Source of the DNA: an uncultured Microcaldota archaeon
GTDB taxonomy: Archaea; Micrarchaeota; Micrarchaeia; Anstonellales; Bilamarchaeaceae
Direction: 5' to 3'
Assembly (NCBI GenBank): GCA_903835325.1
Contig: CAILMU010000173.1
Coordinates: forward strand, 1-18,811
DNA: 18,811 nucleotides
Part shown: one piece after another, positions 6,347-14,659 of the stretch
Position numbering within the stretch: position 1 is the first letter of the stretch
Layout: each line of letters opens with the position of its first letter
The notes under the pieces: generated by a model
The model's input: only the letters and a program-made list of their open reading frames with translations
Told to the model about the DNA's origin: nothing
The model's database searches: none
Made by a program: the position numbers and the translations under genes

Positions 6347-6808
6347 ATGTCATATTCATATCATCCTTTCCCGATCGGGGGCTCATTACGTTCAGCGTTC
6401 GGCCTGGCCATCTTCGTGGTCATCCTGTATATCCTCAGGGGCCTGACCGGGAACTATTTCATCCCGGTGTCATTGATTCTCGCAGCCCTTGTCGCTTTGC
6501 GCGTCTTCATCTATTTCTTCTTCGCGCACTTCCAGACAGTGACCCTCGAGGACAAGACGTTCGTGTACGCAAGCGGCATACTTTCGCACAAGCAAATCAC
6601 CCTTCCGTATTCCAAGATAACCGAAGCGAACTTCTCCCAGGGGATACTGGAGCGGCTTCTCGGAGTCGCGATACTGAAGATAGACAGCGCGGGATTCAGC
6701 GACTCGCAGATAAGACTCGCAGACATCCGCTACAGCGACGTGCAGAAGACGCTCGAGATGATTAACTCTGGCGGCTCAGCGACAATCGGAGAGAAGAAAA
6801 CGATTTGA
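6347..6808 (+). CDS. Membrane protein with bacterial-type PH domain (bPH2/YdbS-like)
   Basis: A 153-residue membrane protein. Two hydrophobic helices come first (around FGLAIFVVILYIL and FIPVSLILAALVALRVFIYFFF). A soluble domain of about 90 residues follows, with the bPH2 pattern: a variable first strand, then YASGILSHKQITLPYSKITEA and the GVAILKIDSAG strand. Family members sit in the membrane with the PH domain in the cytoplasm; their ligands are mostly unknown. An in-frame Met at 6311 would overlap the promoter, so 6347 is chosen. It precedes the EndA-like gene by 33 bp and may be co-transcribed. Confidence 0.82.
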   Translation: MSYSYHPFPIGGSLRSAFGLAIFVVILYILRGLTGNYFIPVSLILAALVALRVFIYFFFAHFQTVTLEDKTFVYASGILSHKQITLPYSKITEANFSQGILERLLGVAILKIDSAGFSDSQIRLADIRYSDVQKTLEMINSGGSATIGEKKTI

Positions 6809-6841
6809 TATACGGATTATGGTTCCGGGTGAATTGGAAAA

Positions 6842-7339
6842 ATGCCGAATACCGAAATACTGGACGATTATGTCATTCTCAGGGACAAACCCCTGATACT
6901 GAAGCTCAGGAGCCTGGGGGCCGGGGTAGAGGAAGCCGAGGGGACGAAGATAACGATACTCGAAGCGGCCTATTTCGCCGACCGCGGGGTCCTCCCGATG
7001 AAGAAGGAGGAGCTCATCGCGCACGCCCTGAAAAAAGACAAACTCGCGAGCGAAAAGTATTTCGTGATAAAATATCTCCGCGACCGGGGCTATATCGTCA
7101 GGCCCAGCCTGGACGGCACGCCGTATCTGAGGCTTCACCGCAAAGGATACCGCCCTGGCGAGGATAAGACATACTACCTTATCGAAGTGGTTGGGAAAGA
7201 CTGGAAGGCATCTAGCGCGGACCTTCTCCCATCGCTAGATACCGCAGGACGCTTAAGGAAAGAACTCGTCTTGGCTATCGTGGACCTTAAAACCGAGAAA
7301 CCGCTCTTCATCAAGTTCGGGCGGGCGAATTTCGAGTGA
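6842..7339 (+). CDS. tRNA-intron endonuclease fold protein (EndA-like), catalytic residues replaced
   Basis: The 165-residue sequence matches archaeal EndA, which cuts bulge-helix-bulge introns. The N-terminal part is reduced, with ITILEAAYFADRGVL matching the family's LxLxEAlyLxekG. The nuclease domain follows, with YFVIKYLRDRGYIV, HRKGYRPGED and LRKELVLAIVD. Lining these up with the family motifs, the catalytic Tyr position holds H99, the catalytic His position holds K109, and only the Lys (K140) remains. In alpha2beta2 archaeal enzymes the structural subunit lacks the triad, so this may be such a subunit and would need a catalytic partner encoded elsewhere. GGTGA lies 9 nt before the ATG. 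Confidence 0.78.
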   Translation: MPNTEILDDYVILRDKPLILKLRSLGAGVEEAEGTKITILEAAYFADRGVLPMKKEELIAHALKKDKLASEKYFVIKYLRDRGYIVRPSLDGTPYLRLHRKGYRPGEDKTYYLIEVVGKDWKASSADLLPSLDTAGRLRKELVLAIVDLKTEKPLFIKFGRANFE

Positions 7340-7377
7340 TGAGCGTCTCGAGGCGGATCAGCCTAATTGAGCCATAA

Positions 7378-7386
7378 TTTTATAAA
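7378..7386 (+). promoter_or_regulatory. TATA box upstream of the unknown gene at 7428
   Basis: TTTTATAAA is centred about 46 bp before the ATG. It predicts a transcript start near 7408 and a leader of about 20 nt with GGTG as a possible ribosome site. This is one of the few leadered starts here. Confidence 0.5.
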
Positions 7387-7427
7387 GTCCACCATCCAAT
7401 CTTTGTTGAGTACTTTGGTGTCTACTC

Positions 7428-7901
7428 ATGGAAATGGCTCATATCATCGTAGGATTGTTCAGATGGCCGGATGGGGTCTCCAAACCCTCGACCGGAGTCT
7501 TGTTCATCAGCGGAAAGCCTGACATAAAGGAACTCCGCAAGCTCGGGTTTATCAATATCGATATCGTCCAAACCGTCACGCCGGAGACAAAACAGCCGGA
7601 CGAACCGACGTTATATCTATTCGAACGGTTGCCTCAGCCAACACAGCTTCTCGTTGCCAGGCTCAATCAGCCTGAACCCATGAAGAACGCGCCGATCCTC
7701 GATGTCGACCCTTACGTCGGCATACCCACAGTCAGCGGAGATGGCGCAAAGAGATACCTCACACCGAAAAACGGCCTATCCGGCAGCGATTTCCCGAAGA
7801 AGCGCGATCCAGCACCGCCATCCAACCGCATGTGCGAAAAACCAAAAAAGCCGGACACGCTGCCTCCATCATCCAAAAGGAGAAACCGCCAGGAAAAATA
7901 G
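7428..7901 (+). CDS. Hypothetical protein, disordered C-terminus
   Basis: I do not recognise this 157-residue protein. Residues 1-75 alternate short hydrophobic strands (AHIIVGLF, GVLFISG, LYLFERL) and could form a small alpha/beta domain. From about residue 100 the protein is rich in Pro, Lys, Arg and Ser with no hydrophobic segments, so it is probably disordered and basic at the end. No signal peptide or membrane helix is seen. A strong TATA element precedes it and HerA follows 63 bp downstream under its own promoter. The overall Lys/Pro-rich style resembles the unknown proteins at 16399-18485, but no sequence match was found by eye. Confidence 0.65.
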   Translation: MEMAHIIVGLFRWPDGVSKPSTGVLFISGKPDIKELRKLGFINIDIVQTVTPETKQPDEPTLYLFERLPQPTQLLVARLNQPEPMKNAPILDVDPYVGIPTVSGDGAKRYLTPKNGLSGSDFPKKRDPAPPSNRMCEKPKKPDTLPPSSKRRNRQEK

Positions 7902-7933
7902 CTGAACGGATTTCCGAAAATCTCCTACATAAC

Positions 7934-7940
7934 ATTTTAA
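7934..7940 (+). promoter_or_regulatory. TATA-like element of herA
   Basis: ATTTTAA is centred about 28 bp before the ATG at 7965, the spacing seen for other leaderless genes in the window. Confidence 0.45.
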
Positions 7941-7964
7941 CTTCAAGCAGGCAATACCATCAAT

Positions 7965-9536
7965 ATGCCTGATCCAAATTCTCTCGGAGTCATCATCACA
8001 ACAGAAGAATCGCCGTCCACAGCCGAATTCTCTTTCGTCATCAAGAGCTCAGACGTCAAGAAAGGCCAGTATGTCCAGACTGCTCCAGTGATACGCGGAT
8101 CGGATGCAAAGGGAGCGAATGCGCCAAATTCACGTTCGGATTCCCGTATCTTCGGTTTCGTCTCGGAAATATTCAAGGCAAACCGTTATTTCGAGCGGGC
8201 CGAGAGCGTTGCAGAGTTCGAGAAGGGAAGCGGAGTCGGTTCTTCATTTCCAGCAGGGAGCTGGGAATACACGATCGCGCTTGTCAAAGTGCTCGGCTCC
8301 TGGAAAGGCGATCGGGGGAGGTTCGAGCGCGTGTTCGTGCCCCCATCCCCGGGCACATCCATCGAGAACGCGGACAACGATATCCTGAGGAGATTCCTGG
8401 GTTTCGAGGATAACGGGCTTTTCATCGGTTCCATCCAGCATCATGATGTCCCGGCCAAGATATCCATGACACGGCTCCTCCAGAAGCATTTCGCTATCCT
8501 TGCCATGAGCGGTGCTGGAAAATCGCATTTATCCAGCGTGCTTCTGGAAGAACTGCTCGAACGGAAGAAGGAGGACGGACGCATCGCAGTGGTCGTCATA
8601 GATATCCATGGCGAATACATCGGTTTCGCGCATGACCCTGTCTTCGGTTCCAGGACTACGATTGTGGATGGAAGCGAGATTGCGATCCCTATCCGGAAAA
8701 TCAGCCCGGAAACCATGATGGAATGGGTCCCTGATTTATCAGCGCCTCAGCGCGATGTCCTGCGACATGCGATGGCAACATTGAAAGCAGAGAAGAAAGA
8801 GAAGGGCGGTTTCTCATTCAAGGAATTGATAGAAGCGATTGATGCGTCCGATGTTTCCAAAGACGAAGTGAAAAGAGCCCTCAAACGCACGTTGTCAGAG
8901 CTCCGCCGCTATCGTTTCCTATCCAGGAAAAGCGAGAACCCAAGATTAATCAGCGATGTCAAACCCGGCCACCTCATGATACTGGATTTCAGCACCATAG
9001 ATTCGCTGCGCAAGAAGCAGATACTAGTAGCCATGATAGCCAGGCGCCTCTTCAACCTGCGAAAGAAGAACAAGATACCTCCTTTCCTCCTGCTGATAGA
9101 GGAAGCCCACAATTTCGCGAGGGAGAAAGCCGAAGAGCGCGACGCCGTATCGAAAAGCATAATCGAGACGATAGCGCGCGAAGGGAGGAAATTCGGCGCT
9201 TCGCTATGCTTGATCAGCCAAAGGCCAGTGAACCTGAGTACGACGGCCTTATCGCAGTGCAACACACATATCATCCTGCGCGTCACGAACCCGAACGACC
9301 TGGACCATATCCAGATGAGTTCTGAAGGGATAGATGCCAGGATAGCGAAAAGCATAACCGGCCTCAAAGTCGGGGAAGCGATAATCGTAGGGGAAGCGGT
9401 GAATTACCCTGTTTTCGTCAGCATCCGGGACAGGAAATCCACGAAACGCGAGAAAGGCGCTCCGCTCCACCAGCAGGCGATAGAATTCGAGGAGAGGAAA
9501 GAGAAGAAGGAGAAATCGGTCGAAGCGTTCGTCTGA
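7965..9536 (+). CDS. herA: HerA-type hexameric DNA translocase ATPase
   Basis: A 523-residue FtsK/HerA-family ATPase. The N-terminal 120 or so residues form the HAS-barrel region. Walker A is SGAGKS (182-187). VVIDIHGEY (210-218) is characteristic of HerA. Walker B is FLLLIEEAHNF (374-384) and SQRP (418-421) is the sensor strand. The C-terminal charged tail (EERKEKKEK) may be flexible. In most archaea HerA works with NurA, Mre11 and Rad50 in DNA end resection, often as an operon. None of these is next to it here, so a role in resection versus another translocation job (DUF87-type HerA homologues are diverse) rests on family membership alone. Confidence 0.88.
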   Translation: MPDPNSLGVIITTEESPSTAEFSFVIKSSDVKKGQYVQTAPVIRGSDAKGANAPNSRSDSRIFGFVSEIFKANRYFERAESVAEFEKGSGVGSSFPAGSWEYTIALVKVLGSWKGDRGRFERVFVPPSPGTSIENADNDILRRFLGFEDNGLFIGSIQHHDVPAKISMTRLLQKHFAILAMSGAGKSHLSSVLLEELLERKKEDGRIAVVVIDIHGEYIGFAHDPVFGSRTTIVDGSEIAIPIRKISPETMMEWVPDLSAPQRDVLRHAMATLKAEKKEKGGFSFKELIEAIDASDVSKDEVKRALKRTLSELRRYRFLSRKSENPRLISDVKPGHLMILDFSTIDSLRKKQILVAMIARRLFNLRKKNKIPPFLLLIEEAHNFAREKAEERDAVSKSIIETIAREGRKFGASLCLISQRPVNLSTTALSQCNTHIILRVTNPNDLDHIQMSSEGIDARIAKSITGLKVGEAIIVGEAVNYPVFVSIRDRKSTKREKGAPLHQQAIEFEERKEKKEKSVEAFV

Positions 9537-9563
9537 CCTGCCTTCTCCGCCCCGAAGTCAGGC

Positions 9564-9570
9564 TTTTAAT
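9564..9570 (+). promoter_or_regulatory. TATA-like element of the secreted-protein gene
   Basis: TTTTAAT is centred 26 bp before the ATG at 9593. An earlier ATG at 9583 with a nearby GGAG is in a different frame and encodes no sensible product. Confidence 0.5.
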
Positions 9571-9592
9571 CCTTTAAGGAGAATGCAGGCAC

Positions 9593-10399
9593 ATGTTCTC
9601 AAAGCCTATCCTATTGGTCCTGTTGCTGGCAGCAGCCTCATTCTCGATTTCGGTGCTGGCTCCACAGGCAGTGGAAGTCCAGAACGGCGATACCCTGAAC
9701 CTCGGCACCATCGGCCCGGGCCAGACGGTATCTATCGTCCTGGACCGGAAGGTGACAGCCGGAGGCATCCACGGGATAGGGGGGCTCTACGACCAGGCGC
9801 AGGTCTATGATCTGCCGAAGGGATGGGGCGCTTCCGACAGCAAGCTCTACGAGGATCCCCTGCAGGTCACGATAAGCGCGGCGCCTGATGCCACGGAAGG
9901 GCAATACTCCGCCAAAGTGAAAATCATCGATGAGAACAACGGAGAGGGCCTCGGCGAGATCGTCCTCAATATCAAGCTCAATGTGACCTACGACGTCATG
10001 AATTTCGATGTGTCGCCCCCGGACATCAAGGTCGGCCCGGGACAGCCTGCGCGTTTCGCGATAACCGTCACGAACAAGGGGTCCACAAGCGATGTTTTCC
10101 AGGTGAGCAGCACAGGGGCCAAGAGATGGGAGTTCACGAAGCCCGTATTCGTCCCTGCGCAGAGCTCGAAGACCATCTATTATGAGATAGTCCCCCTGGA
10201 GGAGGCGACTTACAAAGCATCCATCAATGTCGTTTCGCTCGCCAGCAAGAAGATAGCCGACCAGAAGAACGTCACCTTGACCGTGCACTCGACACTGCTC
10301 GGCGACTACAAGGCCATGAACAACGGGGTCATCATCTTCCCGATATATGAGACGATAACCTACGCGTTCGCAGGGTTCATCTCGAACTTCTACCAATAA
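9593..10399 (+). CDS. Secreted beta-sandwich protein (NEW3/COG1470-like)
   Basis: A 268-residue exported protein. Residues 1-23 are a signal peptide (basic start, LLVLLLAAASFSISVLA core). The mature part looks like two Ig-like sandwiches: residues 24-130, with the pattern GDTLNLGTIGPGQTVSIVLD, and 130-235, with VGPGQPARFAITVTNKGSTSDVF, which is the NEW3/CARDB-type 'tension between N and G' motif of archaeal surface proteins. The last 20 or so residues (VIIFPIYETITYAFAGF) are moderately hydrophobic and could contact the membrane, but they are not a clean transmembrane helix. It probably acts at the cell surface; binding partners are unknown. It follows herA, but with its own promoter. Confidence 0.72.
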   Translation: MFSKPILLVLLLAAASFSISVLAPQAVEVQNGDTLNLGTIGPGQTVSIVLDRKVTAGGIHGIGGLYDQAQVYDLPKGWGASDSKLYEDPLQVTISAAPDATEGQYSAKVKIIDENNGEGLGEIVLNIKLNVTYDVMNFDVSPPDIKVGPGQPARFAITVTNKGSTSDVFQVSSTGAKRWEFTKPVFVPAQSSKTIYYEIVPLEEATYKASINVVSLASKKIADQKNVTLTVHSTLLGDYKAMNNGVIIFPIYETITYAFAGFISNFYQ

Positions 10400-10413
10400 A
10401 ACGGCGAAAAAAC

Positions 10414-10437
10414 GATTTTTCTCATTTTCATTTTCCA
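10414..10437 (+). terminator. Possible T-rich archaeal terminator
   Basis: Three T tracts (TTTTT, TTTT, TTTT) within 24 bp follow the stop codon of the secreted-protein gene by 15 bp. Archaeal RNA polymerase terminates at oligo-T without a hairpin. Position and composition are the only evidence. Confidence 0.35.
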
Positions 10438-10444
10438 TTTCCCC

Positions 10445-10450
10445 TTAAAT
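10445..10450 (+). promoter_or_regulatory. TATA-like element of elp3
   Basis: TTAAAT is centred about 34 bp before the ATG at 10482, which would give a leader of a few nucleotides. It is weaker than the other elements. Confidence 0.3.
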
Positions 10451-10481
10451 CCATTGCCCTCCAACATCATCACCGTTCTTT

Positions 10482-12035
10482 ATGGATATCCGCAAGAAGC
10501 GCGCGATCCTTTTCATAGTGAAGAAAATCCTCGCAGGCGAGACCGATCTTTACCGCATCAAGCGGGAGGCGGGCAAGAAGCACAGCCTCAGCCAAATGAT
10601 GACGAATCCCGACATCCTCGCATTCATCCCGAAAAACCGCATGACCGAGCGTATCCGGGCCATGCTCCTCAAGAAGCCGACGAAAACGATATCGGGCATC
10701 ACCCCCATCGCAGTGATGATCGCACCGCAGGGTTCCTGCCATCACAAGTGCGCATACTGCTCATTCACGGGCCTTGCGGCGAAAAGTTATACCGGATTCG
10801 AGCCGGCGGCATTGCGCGCCCGGCAATACTCTTTCGACCCTTTTTTGCAGGCTGGCAACCGGGCAAAGCAGTTCGAGGAAGGAGGCCACCCTGCGGATAA
10901 GTGCGAGCTCATAATCATGGGGGGGACTTTCCTCGAGACCCCAAAAGAATACCGCGAATCGTTCATCAAGGGCGTCTATGACGGGCTGAACGGCTCTCGT
11001 TCCAAGACCCTTTCCCAAGCGCTCTCAAAAAACGAGAAAGCGCCTCACCGGGCGATTGGTTTGACCATAGAGACCAGGCCCGATGTCTGCAGGCCGTACA
11101 TCCAGGAAATGCTTTCCTATGGCGCCACGCGCGTGGAGCTCGGGGTCCAGCACGCGGATGATAAGATATACCGGCGCATAAACCGCGGACATGCTGTCAA
11201 GGACGTTGTCGATTCGACGCGCGACCTAAAGGATGCATCATTCAAGGTCCTATATCATATCATGCCGGGACTGCCTGGCTCGGGAAAGAAGAAGGATATC
11301 TCATTCGTCAAGAAGCTGTTCTCAGACCCGCGCTTCCAGCCGGATATGCTGAAGATATATCCCACATTGGTGATGGAAGATACGCGTCTTGCCGATTGGG
11401 TGAAAAAGGGCGAATACGAACCGTATTCAAGCGAGGAAGCTGCCGATGTCATCTCTGAATTCTACAGATGCATCCCGAAATACGTCCGCGTCATGCGCAT
11501 CCAGCGCGACATCCCGGCCGGGAAGATAGTCGCGGGGGTGAAAAACAGCAACCTCAGGGAGCTGGTGGAAAAATCCATACGAGCGAAAGGAATCGTTCCG
11601 AACGAAATCCGATACCGCGAAATCGGATTCTCCAAACAAAAAGGGAAAGATTTTTTGGATTCCTTTTCAATAAAACGCCTCGATTATCCCGCGAGCGGGG
11701 GCAAGGAGATATTCTTATCGAGCGAAGATAATCACGGCACTATCGCCGGCTTCGTCCGCCTGAGGCTTCCATCCCGAGGTTCAGTCCCTGAAATAGATCC
11801 TGAAACCGCGCTCATCCGCGAGCTCCATGTCTATGGTTCCGAGGTCCCGATACATGGGGTTGGAAGCGTCCAGCACAAAGGTCTCGGGCGTGAGCTGCTG
11901 GTTGAAGCAGAATGCATCGCACAGGACGAAGCGGGGCGAAAGCGGATGATAATTATCAGCGGAGTCGGTGTCCGTGATTACTATAGAAAATTCGGATATA
12001 AAAGAATGGGGCCGTATATGGGAAAGAGATTTTGA
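10482..12035 (+). CDS. elp3: Elp3, tRNA uridine-34 acetyltransferase (radical SAM + GNAT)
   Basis: A 517-residue archaeal Elp3 that starts cm5U-type modification of wobble uridine using acetyl-CoA and SAM. The N-terminal 70 residues are the basic tRNA-binding part. The radical SAM domain follows, with cluster cysteines C86, C90 and C93 (GSCHHKCAYCSF), the GGTF strand (MGGTFLETP), TIETRPD and GVQHADD. The C-terminal GNAT domain (about 370-517) carries IRELHVYG, the acetyl-CoA loop QHKGLGRELLVEAE and the final YYRKFGY. Length and order are complete. In archaea Elp3 acts without the other Elongator subunits. It is convergent with the helical-protein gene at 12076. Confidence 0.95.
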   Translation: MDIRKKRAILFIVKKILAGETDLYRIKREAGKKHSLSQMMTNPDILAFIPKNRMTERIRAMLLKKPTKTISGITPIAVMIAPQGSCHHKCAYCSFTGLAAKSYTGFEPAALRARQYSFDPFLQAGNRAKQFEEGGHPADKCELIIMGGTFLETPKEYRESFIKGVYDGLNGSRSKTLSQALSKNEKAPHRAIGLTIETRPDVCRPYIQEMLSYGATRVELGVQHADDKIYRRINRGHAVKDVVDSTRDLKDASFKVLYHIMPGLPGSGKKKDISFVKKLFSDPRFQPDMLKIYPTLVMEDTRLADWVKKGEYEPYSSEEAADVISEFYRCIPKYVRVMRIQRDIPAGKIVAGVKNSNLRELVEKSIRAKGIVPNEIRYREIGFSKQKGKDFLDSFSIKRLDYPASGGKEIFLSSEDNHGTIAGFVRLRLPSRGSVPEIDPETALIRELHVYGSEVPIHGVGSVQHKGLGRELLVEAECIAQDEAGRKRMIIISGVGVRDYYRKFGYKRMGPYMGKRF

Positions 12036-12075
12036 AATCGGAAAGAAAATATGAATATACGGACGACTCAGCATT

Positions 12076-12894
12076 CTACCCTATCGTGACGCTCAGCGCC
12101 TCTTCCTTGTTGAAATCCCTCAATATCTCATCCTGCTCGTTGAGCAAGTCAAGGTATCTCCTCTGGAGGCCGGCGAACTCCTTGTCCTCCTCGTCGCTGA
12201 ATACCTTTATCTGCCGGACGGCGTTCTTCAGCTGGATGGACCTGTTCAGTTCAACCATCTTCTTCATGTTCTCATCCAGCTTCGACTTCGCATCATCGCT
12301 CGGGAGATAGACTATCCGGTTCTGCAATTCGATACGGACTTCGCATCCGTCATCCGCGCACTCCCCCCCTTTCAATTTCGAGCCATCGATCCCGCAAAAG
12401 ATCCCGCAGCGCCCGAGCGATTTCGCGAATTGAATCAGCAATGCGCTGTCGTTCCCGTCAAGAAACATCTCGGACTCTATCTTCCCTGAGCGTATGGCGC
12501 AAACAAGCGCGCTTTTATGGTCTTTTTTCATTTTCGCGAGTATCACCGCGAGCTTAGCTATCTCCATCCGATTCGAGAAGTTGCGCTTCACTATCTCTCC
12601 TTTCTCCTTGAGCAGCGAATAAGGGTCCCCGGATCTTGCTTTCATGGATTCCTTTATCTGCTCGCTAGAAAAAGCGTTTATCCGTGCATCATATGCCTTG
12701 AGGGCATCATCGCATGGGACCGCTATCTCGATGCCGGCCGTCTTCATCCTGTTGGATATCTCCATGGCATTGGCTGATATCTCTATCATTTCCTTCTCGG
12801 TATCCATACCGAAGATTGTCTTCTTGAACGAAAGCTCAGCTTTCTTTTTTTCCAGCTCTAAAAGCCTTGCGATATCGCGTGCTGTTATCTCCAT
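12076..12894 (-). CDS. Hypothetical helical protein with cysteine pairs
   Basis: I do not recognise this 272-residue protein. The first 45 residues and the last 60 are strongly charged helices with heptad-like spacing, likely coiled coil. The middle contains ALVCAIRSGKIESEMFLDGNDSA-like mixed strands and two cysteine pairs, C-x3-C (RCGIFC) and C-x4-C (ECADDGC), about 15 residues apart. These could bind a metal. No signal peptide or membrane segment is seen. Its start overlaps the end of the exported protease gene by 59 bp, with GGGGATC before the ATG, so the two are almost certainly translated from one mRNA. The protease faces outward and this protein appears cytoplasmic, so a direct partnership would have to go through the protease's short basic cytoplasmic tail. 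Confidence 0.7.
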   Translation of the reverse strand: MEITARDIARLLELEKKKAELSFKKTIFGMDTEKEMIEISANAMEISNRMKTAGIEIAVPCDDALKAYDARINAFSSEQIKESMKARSGDPYSLLKEKGEIVKRNFSNRMEIAKLAVILAKMKKDHKSALVCAIRSGKIESEMFLDGNDSALLIQFAKSLGRCGIFCGIDGSKLKGGECADDGCEVRIELQNRIVYLPSDDAKSKLDENMKKMVELNRSIQLKNAVRQIKVFSDEEDKEFAGLQRRYLDLLNEQDEILRDFNKEEALSVTIG

Positions 12895-14638
12895 CTGATC
12901 CCCTGGTCACCAATATTATACCGCCAATGATTAAAATGATAGCGAGTATCCCGATGCCGACCGAAAGGAGCTGGTAAGCGGAATTCCGGCTGTTTCCAGA
13001 AACGGTGTCGGCAGATGAACCGCCTATCACTATGACGCCATTATCCCCTGCGCTGCTCTTGAGCGCATCCTTCATCTCTATATTCTCGGCATCGAGCGCT
13101 GATGCGAACCTGAGTATCCGATAAGCGCTCGCGGTCTGGTTCCCGAATGCCAGATAGGACCCCTGGGTCTGGTAGATCCTGCCCCAGAGCGAGGTGCGCT
13201 TCTGCGAAAGCAGGATATCTATCCGCGATGATGCATTGAAACCGCTCTGCGCGCTCTCCTTATCCGCGGTCTCCATCTCCCGGACGTACACCGCATCATA
13301 TATCGCGGCCCCATAATCCCCCTGGCTGTAGGAATCCTGCGCGATGGAAAGCCTGGCGAATGTGTCCTTGGTCGGATCCTGCACCAGGGTCTTTGCCTCT
13401 TTCAGCCTGGCCTCGGCGATATTCCTCCATGCGCTTTGGTCCACTTTGTTTCCGCCGGATGGCGCAGAAGCGATCAAAGCCTTTCCCACATCGCACCAGG
13501 CGACTCCGTTCATGAGGTCGCGGTAATCCACGAATCTCTGCTCCTTGAGCTCCTCTTTCAGAGGGTCTGTGGAATTGTATTTGTCCATGGCCCATGCTTC
13601 GCGCAGGTTCGCGCCGATGAGCCACTCCATGTTGGATTCGTCCATCTGCGGGTATTTCAGGCCAGTCAGGCAGATCCCCAGCTCGCCCTTTTTGCGGGCA
13701 AGGTCAGGTTCGCCGTCCAAGACGGCCTGGATGGTCGTAATATCTATGTAATCAAGGAAAGCGCTGTTGGCAGCGCTGAAGAGATACCCGCGGCTGAAAA
13801 GCCTCTCCTGCACAAGGTTCTCGTTCTCGTAGAAAGATTTAATCGAGCCGACATCGACGTCATTGCCCGGTCCGGAGATGCCGGCAGTCGAATTCTTCTC
13901 AAGGTCCATCATGAACCGGGCCACCTGCCTGAACAGCGCGATATCGGAGTCGTCGTATCGGGGAGGGTCCGGTATCGGAGCCTCTTTGGTCTCTATTCCT
14001 TTCTGCTCTATGGTCTTGTTGTCGAGCATGAAGCCCACGACCTGCTCCATGTCGTCGGCCTGCAGGACCGTGATATTGCTCTCTTTCTGCACTCCCTTAA
14101 GGAGCAAAAGCTCGAAGATATCCTCGCTCGGGACGATGAAATATTTCGCGCCCTTCACTGCCGCGCCCTTTGCCTTCTCATAGAGCCCTCCCACCGCACC
14201 GACGCTTCCATCCGCCCCTATGGTCCCGGTCATTATCGTGTCGTTCCGCATCGTGCGGTTCTCAAGGAGCGCATAGGTCATCGTTGTGAGTGCAGCCCCA
14301 GCGCTCGGCCCGTCTATCAGGTCCGTGTCTTGGGAGGCATCGAAGCTGAAGTAGGCATCGCACGTCCGGTTGCTATCCCCTGCCATCAGGTCGGCATAGG
14401 CGACCGCGAGATCAAGGGAATCCTGCGTAGCCAAACCTATGTGCGGATTTATCGTGACGAAAACGTTCCCGTTCCCGGGAGCCATGGTCTCCGTCACCTT
14501 CACCAGCCCGCCGGATTCTCCCATGACCGCAGGCACATACTGCGAAATGCTTCCGCTGCACGGTTGGGAATACGCGATATGCGCAAGGCTGGATGCCGCA
14601 AGAGCAAGCAATAGCAATAACCGGAACATGGAAGACAT
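12836..14638 (-). CDS. Membrane-anchored, exported Lon-type serine protease (S16, COG1750-like)
   Basis: A 600-residue protein with a signal peptide (residues 1-24) and a Lon proteolytic domain near the N-terminus. The catalytic Ser112 is in DGPSAG and the catalytic Lys155 in GGLYEK. The 43-residue distance is the same as in E. coli Lon (S679/K722). No AAA+ ATPase domain is present. Residues 200-550 form a long, mostly helical region of unknown fold with repeat-like segments and several N-x-S/T sequons. A transmembrane helix lies at about 557-577 (VGIGILAIILIIGGIILV), followed by a basic tail. The protease therefore faces outside and works without ATP. The start at 14638 is 26 bp from a TATA element shared with the LarE-like gene. 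Confidence 0.87.
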   Translation of the reverse strand: MSSMFRLLLLLALAASSLAHIAYSQPCSGSISQYVPAVMGESGGLVKVTETMAPGNGNVFVTINPHIGLATQDSLDLAVAYADLMAGDSNRTCDAYFSFDASQDTDLIDGPSAGAALTTMTYALLENRTMRNDTIMTGTIGADGSVGAVGGLYEKAKGAAVKGAKYFIVPSEDIFELLLLKGVQKESNITVLQADDMEQVVGFMLDNKTIEQKGIETKEAPIPDPPRYDDSDIALFRQVARFMMDLEKNSTAGISGPGNDVDVGSIKSFYENENLVQERLFSRGYLFSAANSAFLDYIDITTIQAVLDGEPDLARKKGELGICLTGLKYPQMDESNMEWLIGANLREAWAMDKYNSTDPLKEELKEQRFVDYRDLMNGVAWCDVGKALIASAPSGGNKVDQSAWRNIAEARLKEAKTLVQDPTKDTFARLSIAQDSYSQGDYGAAIYDAVYVREMETADKESAQSGFNASSRIDILLSQKRTSLWGRIYQTQGSYLAFGNQTASAYRILRFASALDAENIEMKDALKSSAGDNGVIVIGGSSADTVSGNSRNSAYQLLSVGIGILAIILIIGGIILVTRGSDGDNSTRYRKAFRAGKKES

Positions 14639-14659
14639 GCCACACTCTTCTCAAAATAA

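Noticed and set aside
9638..10438. 266-codon minus-strand open frame
   Set aside because: Antisense shadow of the signal-peptide-bearing sandwich protein; composition rich in Arg/Asp with no fold signature.
13436..14614. 392-codon open frame antisense to the exported protease gene
   Set aside because: It mirrors a long GC-rich coding region, has no family signature or promoter, and the minus-strand protease has catalytic motifs, signal peptide and membrane anchor.
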